DNA of 64,000 nt from Oegoconia quadripuncta (taxonomy: Eukaryota; Arthropoda; Insecta; Lepidoptera; Autostichidae). The notes under the pieces were generated by a model. That model saw nothing but the letters and a program-made list of their open reading frames with translations. It did no database searches and had not been told where the DNA came from. Within the stretch, counting starts at the first letter, position 1; every line of letters begins with the position of its first letter. Below, in pieces: positions 8,578 through 16,242 of this stretch. The translations under genes and the position numbers were made by a program. The stretch covers positions 17,528,496 to 17,592,495 of the forward strand of contig OX438753.1 in assembly GCA_949316235.1 (NCBI GenBank), in the 5' to 3' direction.

Positions 8578-10227
8578 ATGTCCCACCTACTCGAGATGGT
8601 CGCCGTCAAGTCCATCATGACCCACCTTCTTCGTAACCACCCCCGCGTTTGTGTCGAACTCAAGGAGTCTCCTCACTTCGCCCACCTACTCGAGGCTGCT
8701 GAAAAAAGCATAGCCAAATCCGATGAGCATACCAAACGGCTCACCCGCGACCGCTCGCCCCTCAGGCACACCCCCTCATCCCCTGAGGCTGGACCGTCAA
8801 GCTCCCCCGCGAGCAAGGACGTCGTAGCCTCAGACGAAAACGACTGTACCGACTCGTACGAATCCCTTTCGGACTCTTACTGCACCTCCATGGATGAGGA
8901 CGAGTTCATCCCGGTCACCAAGACCAAGCGGCAAAAGAGGCGGCGTATAGCCAAATCTGCTGTCTCCTCCTCTTCTTCGTCAGCGCAGCCTCCCAAAAGG
9001 AGCGCTGCGGCCAATACCCCCCCGCCCTCAGCGGAGCCGATGGACACTAGTGCCATCCCGCCCCCCGCCCCTCAGGCCGCCCGCTCCACTCGCCCGCCCC
9101 CTGTAATAGTACAGGATAAGGCCAAGTGGGGCCGTCTATCTGCTCTTCTTAACGAAAAGAAGATCGCCTTCACCCACGCCCGTTCGACCCCTCAGGGTAT
9201 CAAAGTCGAGGTACCTACCTCCGACGAACACCGTCGCCTCACGACCCTCCTCAAAGCCGAAGCTATCGGCTTTCATACGTATGCCCTTGAGGCGGAACGC
9301 CTCTTCCGCGCGGTCATACGCGGAGTGCCAAAGGAGCTGGACTCCAAGGATATCTTGGAGGACCTCCAGGCGCAGGGCTTCCCCGCTTCCGAAGTACACA
9401 GGATGTACAATGGCCGCACCAAAACTCCATACGACATGGTGCTGGTCATTCTCCCCATGACCCATTCAGGCAAATCAGTCGCCAGCAAGCTGAAGACTGT
9501 TTGCAACCTCTCCGGCCTCACCGTAGAGCCCCCCAATCGCAAAGGCCCCCCGGGCCAATGCCACCGATGTCAGCTTTACGGGCACTCTGCCCGTAATTGC
9601 TTTGCCACTCCAAGGTGCGTCAAGTGCCTCGGAGACCACGGCACAACCGATTGCCCCCGCCCTAAAGTTAGGGAGGAGTGCACCGAGCCGCCGAGCTGCG
9701 TCTTGTGCGGAGCCACTGGGCACCCCGCGAATTACCGCGGATGCCCGATGGCTCCTCGCAGGAACCGCGTTGCGGCTGGGCGCACCCCTGCCCAAACTAA
9801 ATCGCCGCCGCGCCCACTCATGTCCATTGGAGTGACCAAACCCAATTTTCCCCCGCTAAAGCCCACAAGTTATATGCCGCCACCGGCTGTAGCTGACCTG
9901 CGCCCCTCATGGGCAAAGGTCGCCGCCCACTCCCCACTTCCAACTCGCCCTGCTACTCAGCAGCTCGCGAGCCCAACTTACCTCGGCTCACCGGCTTCCC
10001 CGGCAAAGCAAACCCCCGCGAATAACCGCCCCCCCCCTGCCCCTCTGGCCGAAGACGATTTATCGTTAGTTTGCCGCTTCGCCAGCGTCTTCAACGCTGC
10101 CGAAATCGCGGAGCTCGCCCGACAGCTCAGGGCCACCGACGGCAAGCCGGAAGATCGGCTGGCTGTCGCTATCAACCACTCGAGATTGATCGCTTCAATC
10201 TCAAATTTCAACGCGAACGCCACTTAG
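8578..10227 (+). CDS. LINE ORF1 protein, gag-like nucleic-acid-binding, 549 aa
   Basis: The protein resembles ORF1 of Jockey-clade retrotransposons, which packages the element RNA. Residues 1-60 are a Leu-rich helical N-terminus (MSHLLEMV at the start). Residues 60-180 are Ser/Pro-rich and low in complexity, with a KRQKRRR basic patch near 120. About 180-310 hold an RRM-like fold followed by a PRE_C2HC-type segment (FRAVIRGVPKEL). Three zinc knuckles follow: CX2CX4HX4C from C328, a second from C347 (CVKCLGDHGTTDC) and a third from C374 (CVLCGATGH). The C-terminus is Pro-rich and then helical. ATG 8578 is the first in this frame after the UTR. The frame has no break, which fits a recent insertion. 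Only the UTR and poly(A) follow; no ORF2 is present. Confidence 0.85.
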   Translation: MSHLLEMVAVKSIMTHLLRNHPRVCVELKESPHFAHLLEAAEKSIAKSDEHTKRLTRDRSPLRHTPSSPEAGPSSSPASKDVVASDENDCTDSYESLSDSYCTSMDEDEFIPVTKTKRQKRRRIAKSAVSSSSSSAQPPKRSAAANTPPPSAEPMDTSAIPPPAPQAARSTRPPPVIVQDKAKWGRLSALLNEKKIAFTHARSTPQGIKVEVPTSDEHRRLTTLLKAEAIGFHTYALEAERLFRAVIRGVPKELDSKDILEDLQAQGFPASEVHRMYNGRTKTPYDMVLVILPMTHSGKSVASKLKTVCNLSGLTVEPPNRKGPPGQCHRCQLYGHSARNCFATPRCVKCLGDHGTTDCPRPKVREECTEPPSCVLCGATGHPANYRGCPMAPRRNRVAAGRTPAQTKSPPRPLMSIGVTKPNFPPLKPTSYMPPPAVADLRPSWAKVAAHSPLPTRPATQQLASPTYLGSPASPAKQTPANNRPPPAPLAEDDLSLVCRFASVFNAAEIAELARQLRATDGKPEDRLAVAINHSRLIASISNFNANAT

Positions 10228-10269
10228 GCGTTCACCCACCGTAAACATGTTCATACTACAAACGACACT

Positions 10270-10291
10270 CTATACTCGCCGGCGAGTATAG
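10270..10291. repeat. Perfect 22-bp palindrome in the LINE 3' UTR
   Basis: CTATACTCGCC is followed immediately by its reverse complement GGCGAGTATAG. Confidence 0.9.
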
Positions 10292-10589
10292 ATCCGCGTC
10301 TTTGTCACACCCTAGAGTCACCGCGATTTTTAGTACGACTAAGGTCGCCTAGGCCTTTCACTGTTTGTCACTAAACATACCTATGTATAGCACACTACAA
10401 TTAGCTTTTTTCCAAATTCAAAATTGTGTGTCGGAGAGTTTCTTGCGTCGTTTCTTCTCTCTGACTATACACATTACGAAGCGATGGTAATCAAGTCTCT
10501 AAATTCCCCCATGCAACGCCCTAAGCCGAGGTTCGAGCCCTGCGTGGGCACCCTTAGGCGTCGGTTGCAAACATCTACTTTCCGTCCTG

Positions 10590-10634
10590 TTGCATGCAGT
10601 CAGGGTGCGCTTCGCGCACCATGACTGCATGCAA
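10590..10634 (+). other. Long RNA hairpin in the LINE 3' UTR
   Basis: TTGCATGCAGTCA (10590-10602) pairs with 10622-10634 and GGTGCGC (10604-10610) pairs with 10614-10620. This leaves a TTC loop and one G/A mismatch: 20 paired bases ending about 90 nt before the poly(A). Confidence 0.9.
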
Positions 10635-10679
10635 GAGATTGGGCAGAGCGCTATCGCGCTCACCCCACCGCCCGGTTAA

Positions 10680-10706
10680 GCTGAAAAAGTCCTTAGGACT
10701 ATCAGC
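10680..10706 (+). other. Terminal hairpin before the LINE poly(A)
   Basis: GCTGA pairs with TCAGC and AGTCC pairs with GGACT, around a TTA loop, with small internal bulges. It lies 14 nt before the poly(A). Confidence 0.7.
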
Positions 10707-10719
10707 GAGTTCCAGTCTA

Positions 10720-10720
<1 letters not shown>

Positions 10721-10771
<51 letters not shown>
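10721..10771 (+). repeat. Poly(A) tail of the nested LINE, 51 nt
   Basis: An uninterrupted A run; the last A residues may belong to the target duplication. A pure tail this long indicates a very recent insertion. Confidence 0.9.
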
Positions 10772-10773
<2 letters not shown>

Positions 10774-10777
10774 TTCA
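10766..10777. repeat. 12-bp target-site duplication of the nested LINE, right copy
   Basis: AAAAAACTTTCA, the second copy of 7742-7753. The boundary with the poly(A) is ambiguous. Confidence 0.8.
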
Positions 10778-10947
10778 CTTTCGATCGAGCCTCCGGCGCG
10801 AACACACCTACAAGAACGCAACTACTGGGTTCGTCCTGCCTCTCTCATCAGCACCGTGGAATCTTCAGCGTGGCTTTTTATTTAGTGACTACTCCTTGCA
10901 ATCCAGCAAAATCTGTATGGGAACCACTATACCGACCGTCCCATACA
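10778..10947 (+). repeat. 3' LTR of the BEL element, second part (R/U5)
   Basis: Identical by eye to 1261-1430 and ends CATACA. It is followed by AAAGT (10948-10952), which closes the BEL insertion. Confidence 0.95.
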
Positions 10948-10952
10948 AAAGT
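10948..10952. repeat. Target-site duplication AAAGT, right copy (BEL element)
   Basis: Second copy of 898-902. The uninterrupted relative at 31553 reads AGTGGTTCCAGAATG at this point, with a single AGT. Confidence 0.9.
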
Positions 10953-11096
10953 GGTTTCAGAATGGTTTACTTTGTATGCGGGTAATCGAAAATTTTCGAT
11001 CGAATTCAACTATGATTTCTTGGGTAAAGTTATTCGTAATCATCAGTGGCGGGCGTCATCAGTTAATGGGAATTACACGAATTCAAATTCAGGGCA
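10953..11096 (+). mobile_element. MITE-1, right half
   Basis: Continues the element cut at 902: GGTTTCAGAATGG, GGGTAATCGAAAATTTTCGAT, then GTTAATGGGAATTACACGAA. It is collinear with the reverse complement of 31553-31700. The far end (near 11093-11101) has lost its terminal CCCTGTA. Confidence 0.8.
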
Positions 11097-11210
11097 TAGT
11101 ATTGTCTAAACTAAATATAAGAATAATAAATGTAATAATCAAGAAGCTATCAGAGGGTTTAACATGATGCCTTCCACACAATTTCTGCCTCATAGACTTT
11201 TTTTTTTTAG

Positions 11211-11405
11211 TTTTTTATGCTCGAGGGATTTGTACTTGACCTCAATCACACCTGATGTTAAGTGAAGATGAGGTCGAAGGTGGAAGCGTACTGACCCGGA
11301 AACCCCAACACATTTGAGGGACTCGCTATCTTAGCTCTGACAACCGGAATACAACAATGCTATTAACATTGCTGCTTGGCCGCAGAACTAGATAAGATGG
11401 TTAGC
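11211..11405 (-). mobile_element. SINE-A copy, 3' part, split by a LINE fragment
   Basis: Matches the SINE-A body from the A-rich tail to 'gataagatgg'. The remaining piece lies at 11793-11837 (AGCTAACCAGGCGGACATTT), beyond the LINE fragment. The tRNA-like head is missing. Confidence 0.85.
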
Positions 11406-11792
11406 TTTTTTTTTTTTTTATTTATTTATCCATAGAACATTATTTGAACAATCTTCACTATAAGACGCCTACGAAAACCTGTAAAGGTTTGTGTGTAGTG
11501 CGAATGAGGTCACTGACCCGCCACGTTATTAATTATTACAAAAGCAACTTAAAATATCTATATACACAATACATAAGATTGATATACGAAAGCAAGTAGA
11601 CATGTGTCTCGCTATCGAAATAAAATTTGTTGGAAAGGCACTTCCTACATATTTCCATCTATAAAGTGCTTCTTTAATGCATTTTTACATAGTTTTACGT
11701 TATGTGAATATAGTTCACCAGGAATACTATTTAAAATATCTGGTAAAATATAATCCCATATTCTCATGCCATATACATTATTACATTTAGGA
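11406..11792 (-). pseudogene. 5'-truncated LINE: reverse-transcriptase C-terminus and 3' UTR
   Basis: Read on the minus strand, about 11790-11645 encodes 48 residues (MRIWDYILPDILNSIPGEL in the middle) ending in a stop. This resembles the C-terminal tail of LINE ORF2 proteins. An AT-rich 3' UTR and a poly(A)-like tail follow (T run at 11406-11419). It inserted into a SINE-A copy; the short AGCT at both edges may be the target duplication. The LINE clade is not resolved. Confidence 0.65.
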
Positions 11793-11837
11793 AGCTAACC
11801 AGGCGGACATTTAAAATACCCTACCGCCAACCAAATA
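11793..11837 (-). mobile_element. SINE-A fragment, continuation of 11211-11405
   Basis: AGCTAACCAGGCGGACATTT followed by CCCTACCGCCAACCAA; it ends abruptly. Confidence 0.75.
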
Positions 11838-12301
11838 AGTGATAAGATGCACTCATCTTGCGTTCATATTACTAATATCTTGGCAGATATCGAACACTTG
11901 GTTATGGTCATATATAAACCACACAAGTTAGTTACTTAAACGAGTAAGTAACATAAGGTTGAAATATACAGTACATTAAAATATTATGAACCATAATTGA
12001 AATTGCGCAAACAGTTATGGGCCATGAAACGTGGGTTTCTAGAAATATTTTCTATCGTAGTTTATTCGTTTGTTGCCGCAATATATTGTATTTTTAGTTA
12101 AAAATGGCAAAACGGAACACTTACGAAATCCACGGTGTTCGTCCGTCTGTCAGTTCTTCTGTCACAGCCACTTTATTTACCGATTCCAAAAAAAACTTGC
12201 CTATTATATCCTACACACAAAACTTCCCTATAGAAGAGATCACTTCTTTTTATTTCTTGTAAATAGTTTTAATGTGCTTAAATTACATGTATGTTATGGT
12301 T
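11838..12301. other. AT-rich DNA, no gene seen
   Basis: No coding signal. A segment near 12135-12165 (GTTCGTCCGTCTGTCAG) resembles part of an old dispersed repeat also hinted at near 18230. Confidence 0.5.
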
Positions 12302-12409
12302 TTTTTATGCACCACGGGTTAACCCGGGTTACAACAACCCCATCACACCTGATGTTAAGTGAAGATGAGGCCGAATGTCGATGCGTACTAACCCGGAAAC
12401 CCCAACATA
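12302..12409 (-). mobile_element. SINE-A 3' fragment, diverged
   Basis: 'atgcaccacgggtt' and 'acctgatgttaagtgaagatg' followed by 'acccggaaaccccaaca' match the SINE-A tail half. It then runs directly into repeat F. Confidence 0.75.
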
Positions 12410-12497
12410 CAGGATACATTCTTAAGGTAAAAAATCCAACAGTGTAGTCGCAAAATACAAAATGCTGTCGAGTTTTTTGGTTTTTAAATACTTAAGA
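12410..12497 (+). repeat. Repeat F, 3' fragment
   Basis: AGGATACATTCTTAAGG, then GTCGCAAAATACAAAATGCTG and a TTTTTTGGTTTTTAAATACTT end, as at 46300-46520 and 63544-63640. Confidence 0.6.
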
Positions 12498-12584
12498 AAA
12501 TTGCTATTAAAATAAATATTCCTTGTATTCAAACTAACACAAACTGTGTAATGTATTAGATTACCATAAACAAATATAATTATA

Positions 12585-12628
12585 TTACCAGTAGATATCC
12601 TGCAGTAAGTATCTATCACGTGTGTGTT
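12585..12628 (+). repeat. Direct repeat, left copy (partner 13122-13169)
   Basis: ACCAGTAGATATCCTGCAGT followed by AAGTAT and CACGTGTGTGTTAAT recurs at 13122-13169, about 537 bp away. Confidence 0.8.
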
Positions 12629-13121
12629 AATATTATCTTCAATAAAAATGCTTCCCCTTTAGTGATTGCCTTATCGTGCTTTTTACCCGACTACGGGGTC
12701 AAAACCGATGACACGAAAACGCTAAATTATAAAGACCTCCGACAGCAGGAAAATTAATTTATATGGTATTTATATTGTTTGAGAAAACAAACGCCTAAAT
12801 TTTATTTTTATTACTAATCATAAATATTTGACACATAGCAGGATCTGTTTCTGGGTTCGGCAGATACCTAGTCCTACGACGCTTGTTTATAGCTTTACCT
12901 TATACCTTTTGTGCGATAAAGTGTATTAGTATTGTGTTAAATTGTAACTCCACGCGAGCGGAGCAACGGGTAAATTATACTAGTACTGGAAAAACATTCA
13001 ATCTCGTGGCCCAACGAAGTTTCAGAGGAGGCGACAAATACACGAGCAGAGCGAGCAAACATCGATACTGTAGCGTACGGAGCTGCAACGTACCCGAGGA
13101 TACCTACTGGTAAATAATGAT
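12629..13121. other. Interval between direct repeats; no gene assigned
   Basis: An open frame (12883-13113) has a GC-richer second half but no recognisable protein. At 13098-13135, GGATACCTACTGGTA faces TACCAGTAGATATCC across an 8-nt loop, so the right direct repeat is also part of a hairpin. Confidence 0.4.
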
Positions 13122-13169
13122 ACCAGTAGATATCCTGCAGTAAGTATCATATACACTCACGTGTGTGTT
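13122..13169 (+). repeat. Direct repeat, right copy (partner 12585-12628)
   Basis: Same sequence as the left copy, with a few inserted bases before CACGTGTGTGTTAAT. Confidence 0.8.
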
Positions 13170-13403
13170 AATTATTTACATGAAAATTTTATCGTTATCA
13201 TTGTTTACCTTTGCATATCCAAGGTTGTGGAATAATGACCACCGAAAGATCCGGCGCCAAATTAAACCTAATTTAATTAAATTTACTTTACTTTTTGATT
13301 ACCATTTGATATGAATATTTATTAATTTTGGTACAGTCGTCTTAGAGTTATTAAATAGTCTGTAAAATATATTGATTTATTTATTAGGTGACCCAAAGAA
13401 AGA

Positions 13404-13825
13404 CGATATAACAAGTTATCATCATCATCATTATAATAGCTGTCCACATATAGACGTCCACTGCTGGACAAAGACCTCCCCCAAGGGTATCCACAACGAT
13501 CGATCCTGCACTGCCCGCATCCAGCAGCTTCCTGCGATCTTTACCAATCGTCCGTCAACCTCGTGGGGGGCCTGCCCACGCTGCCTCTTCCGTTGCGTTA
13601 TCGCCACTCGAGAACCTTTCCGCCAACGACCGTCGGTTCTACGAGCAATGTGCCCCGCCCACTGCCACTTAAGTTTAGCAATTCTTCGTGCTATATCGGT
13701 CACCATGATTCTCCTGCGGGTCTTCTTATTTCTGATTCGATCCCGCAGATAGGTTCCGAGCACAGCTCTCTCCATTACCCTTTGGGTGACCTTGAGCCTT
13801 CTTATGAGGCCCATAGTGAGTTATT
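13404..13825 (-). pseudogene. 5'-truncated LINE, C-terminal end of an RTE-like reverse transcriptase
   Basis: The minus-strand frame 13814-13431 reads MGLIRRLKVTQRVMERAVLG, then HIARRTDGRW and WMRAVQDRSLW. This is the familiar C-terminal region of insect 'endonuclease-reverse transcriptase' LINEs. One further conserved segment is out of shape (KGSRVAITQRKRQRGQ). The 3' end carries a CCACTGCTGGACAAAGACC-type motif (plus-strand reading near 13458) and an ATCATCATC-rich tail at its left edge. No catalytic domain is left. Related remnants are at 36214 and 61862. Confidence 0.75.
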
Positions 13826-14231
13826 TAATAAGTATGTGATTCAAATAGATTTTAAGGTATAGGGGGCAGTGAGTAAAATAATATAACAGAAGTTGTAGTG
13901 CACCCTTTTCTTTAGAACTTGGCTATTTTCTCATTACACTACCGCGTGTCTATGTAGATAGGTCACTTTAAACATGCCTATATACGAATATATTCGTACT
14001 GGTAGGCACAGTTAACCGCTTTATAGCCTGACCTCCCATACAATCAGCATCGTAACGAGCTAATTGTACTCGGACCACGGCAAATTGGTCGTGATTTGTG
14101 CAACCGGCTTGTACCCTAGGGATCTCACTAGAGACTTTGTATGTTCGACATCAACCGAAATTATATATCGAATGACGGTAAAAAAATAAGATTAACTAAT
14201 TTAGGTGTATATTGTAACAATTTAATTAAGA
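13826..14231. other. AT-rich DNA, no gene seen
   Basis: No open frame with coding character and no repeat that I recognise. Confidence 0.5.
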
Positions 14232-14496
14232 AATGTCCCAAATGGGGTGGTCAGAGATATCCCAAACAATAATATTTGGGTGTTCCAAACAGTAAGAGTT
14301 TAACGATTGAAGCTGCATCCATGGTTCATCTGATGAAATATGCAGAAATGTACCCGTGATAGAGGGTGAGCCCATAGCCGTTGTAACGTGCACAGCTACA
14401 GATTTTTTTTGTTTTTATAGACCCTTAGTCGCCTTTTACGACACCTACGGGAAGAGATGGGTTGGTTCTATTTGAGTGCCAAAACCACACAATACT
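14232..14496 (+). repeat. Dispersed repeat C, near full length
   Basis: Begins TCCCAAATGGGGTGGTCAG, has the internal TTTGGGTGTTCCAAACA and ends GTCGCCTTTTACGACACCTA with GGGAAGAGATGGGTTGGTTC. The same module is found at 22560, 33001, 40399, 52440, 53448, 55210 and 57345. It shows no coding capacity and no clear class. Confidence 0.8.
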
Positions 14497-14618
14497 TTGA
14501 GTAGTTTGTAGCTGCGATATGACATTTTTCTTCTATTAGGTATTGTCATTGTCACAAGGTTGAAATTCCCTATGCCTAAAAGTGACGAACTTATAATAGG
14601 AGTGTATGAAAGACGACA

Positions 14619-15441
14619 ATGATAATTAAACCGTCAAAAATTTACAAAATAATTGACTTCAGTAAGGTTCCACTCTATCTCCGGGGTGAATCATCAGCTT
14701 TTAAATGTCTAAAGAACCAATCTGGAGACAAACATTATGAAACAATAAACGATCAACAAAATCCGTTAACAATTGAAGAAAATATGGCTGTACATTTCGG
14801 TAAAAAATTTAGATCTTCCTTCATAGGTTTCATTGTAACGGTATGATATCAAAAATGTGCTTATTTAATAAGCGTCACTTGATGTTCGCCTACGAGTAAT
14901 ATCGACAGAAGTAGGAATACAAAGTTTGATTGAAGTTCACAGGTCATCATCATCATATCAGCTACAAGACGTTACAGGTACATATGTATCCCAAATTGTT
15001 TTACACCTTGAATATCATGTCCTTCATGAATTTTCTCCTGACTACATTATCAGTTTTGTCAATACAAAGTCATTCCTCTCAAATAATAACATGATCAGCT
15101 CTTAAACAAATTTAAATGAGACTATCGCGATCCACCCTTTTCTGAAATCATGCAAATCGGCTACGGATTTCAAAATTACAAACAATAATCGGTGTTGTTA
15201 CATGGAAAAATAAAAATATACGCGCGACACGCTACTTGTAAATTAAAATTCAAATTAAAATTAAATTAAAATTCAGGGAATTTCTTTTTCAGATCCTGAT
15301 GCAATATCCAATACCAAATGGACGGGACGTACACCAGACGTAACGCCAAATCATTTCGGCGAAACAAATGAGGGAGTAAAAGTACTCACCAAACTTTTAA
15401 TGAAACCGACATTGAAAATTCGCGAAAAAACATCAGTGTAA
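14619..15441 (+). CDS. Candidate two-exon gene, 109-aa protein of unknown family
   Basis: Exon 1 is 14619-14799 and exon 2 is 15293-15441 (join). Exon 1 ends TTTCG before GTAAAA. Exon 2 follows TTTCTTTTTCAG, a good acceptor with a pyrimidine tract. The phases agree: the last G of exon 1 and the first AT of exon 2 form GAT (Asp), and the frame runs on to TAA at 15439. The 493-bp intron contains an in-frame stop at 14844. ATG 14619 has A at -3 and an in-frame TGA 12 bp upstream. The protein is hydrophilic and basic with no signal peptide, membrane segment or known motif. Exon 2 contains KWTGRTPDVTPNHFGE and ends KTSV, which fits a class I PDZ ligand. An AATAAA lies near 15749. No family is recognised. 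It could be a host gene or chance; the matching splice phases and the codon-like texture favour a gene. Confidence 0.55.
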
Positions 15442-16177
15442 TTTGATTAAGTTGGTAAGGCATTCAATTCTCCATAGAGAATCCATAGACAAGCTGATTT
15501 TATTTACCCCCTTTTAGAGAGATTCCTATTTATTTATTTATTTATTTACATAGAATCAACAGCATTATTGCAGAAATTATATTATAGTAAACTAATAGGT
15601 ACCAAACTTATGCCAATTAGTGATTCTCATTATGTTACCGACAGTGGTTATCGTTATAATGGAGTGGGTAACGTTTTAATTATAAAAGAATTAAGTAATA
15701 TAAGCCAAGTAAAAATGTCAAAACTATAGATCTATGTAACAATTAACTAATAAAAATAATGATGAAATACAATAAGTTGTCGTGTGTGTACAAATTAACG
15801 ACTTCGATTGTAGTGTCTGTGAGTATATATGTGTGTGTGTGTGTGTGTAGGTGTTTATTTGGTATGTACGGTAGTTGAGTACTTTTGTTAACCTGCCACC
15901 GAGCGGCGCGGGCGCCTGCCGGTGTGGGTAGGCTGACGAAGTGTGTTTATGTGTGAAGCGGGATTGTAGATTGTAGTGGGTTCACATGCCGCGAAATACA
16001 GCCGAACAAATCATTTAGTTTCTTACCGATTTTTATATTTATGTAAGTAAGTGTCAGTAGAATATATACAAATTGAAGCATTAGAACGTATAGTGAATAA
16101 TAATATATAATTATGTCATGATAATTCTAAGTAAATAAATATATCGAAACATATACTAACAGTTATGAGATTTGCTC
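15442..16177. other. Downstream flank: possible 3' UTR, (GT)n microsatellite, GC-rich patch
   Basis: ATTT repeats (15530-15547) suggest a LINE tail. AATAAA near 15749 could end the preceding gene. A (GT)n run spans 15830-15848. A GC-rich patch near 15895-15935 (GAGCGGCGCGGGCGCC) stands out from the AT-rich surroundings. Nothing else is recognised. Confidence 0.45.
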
Positions 16178-16242
16178 ACAGAATTCGTCGTACTTGAAAC
16201 CTCTTATGTAACATAAGAGGTTTCAAGTACGTAGAATTCTGT
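16178..16242. repeat. Near-perfect 65-bp palindrome
   Basis: The arms are symmetric about A16210. ACAGAATTC and GTACTTGAAACCTCTTATGT pair with their complements; only two positions mismatch across 32 bp and there is effectively no loop. Confidence 0.95.

Larger units (their letters stand above)
10228..10720 (+). other. 3' UTR of the nested LINE, rich in hairpins
   Basis: No coding frame is seen. At least three stable inverted repeats occur (10270-10291, 10590-10634, 10680-10706), plus GAGCGC/GCGCTC near 10647-10662. Such structures at a LINE 3' end may be recognised by the reverse transcriptase that copies it; that role is inferred. Confidence 0.75.
7754..10771 (+). mobile_element. Jockey-like LINE carrying ORF1 only (no ORF2), nested in the BEL 3' LTR
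   Basis: The insert has a GC-rich 5' UTR of about 820 bp, one gag-like ORF1 (8578-10227), a 3' UTR of about 490 bp with several hairpins, and a 51-nt poly(A). A 12-bp target duplication bounds it. There is no apurinic endonuclease or reverse transcriptase, and no relic of either is visible between the ORF1 stop and the poly(A). The 5' UTR and poly(A) appear complete, so this does not look like ordinary 5' truncation. It must be mobilised in trans. Gag-only LINEs are known elsewhere (HAL1 in mammals, HeT-A in flies); kinship with either is not claimed. Confidence 0.85.
903..10947 (+). mobile_element. Complete BEL/Pao LTR retrotransposon, 3' LTR split by a nested LINE
   Basis: Order of parts: 528-bp 5' LTR (903-1430), primer-binding site, one gag-pol ORF (1474-7395), polypurine tract and 3' LTR. 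The 3' LTR is present in two pieces (7396-7753 and 10778-10947) around a LINE of about 3 kb. Excluding the LINE and its duplicated target, the element is about 7.0 kb. The LTRs begin TG, end CA and are flanked by AAAGT. I see no difference between the two LTRs over 528 bp, so the insertion is recent. The ORF is unbroken, so the copy was competent when it landed; the split 3' LTR has since altered it. Assignment to BEL/Pao, nearest the Pao type, comes from the gag, protease (LLDDGS) and integrase features of the ORF. Confidence 0.95.

Noticed and set aside
10228..10720. Relic of ORF2 between ORF1 and the poly(A)
   Set aside because: About 490 bp only, with no reverse-transcriptase or endonuclease motif in the frames I read.
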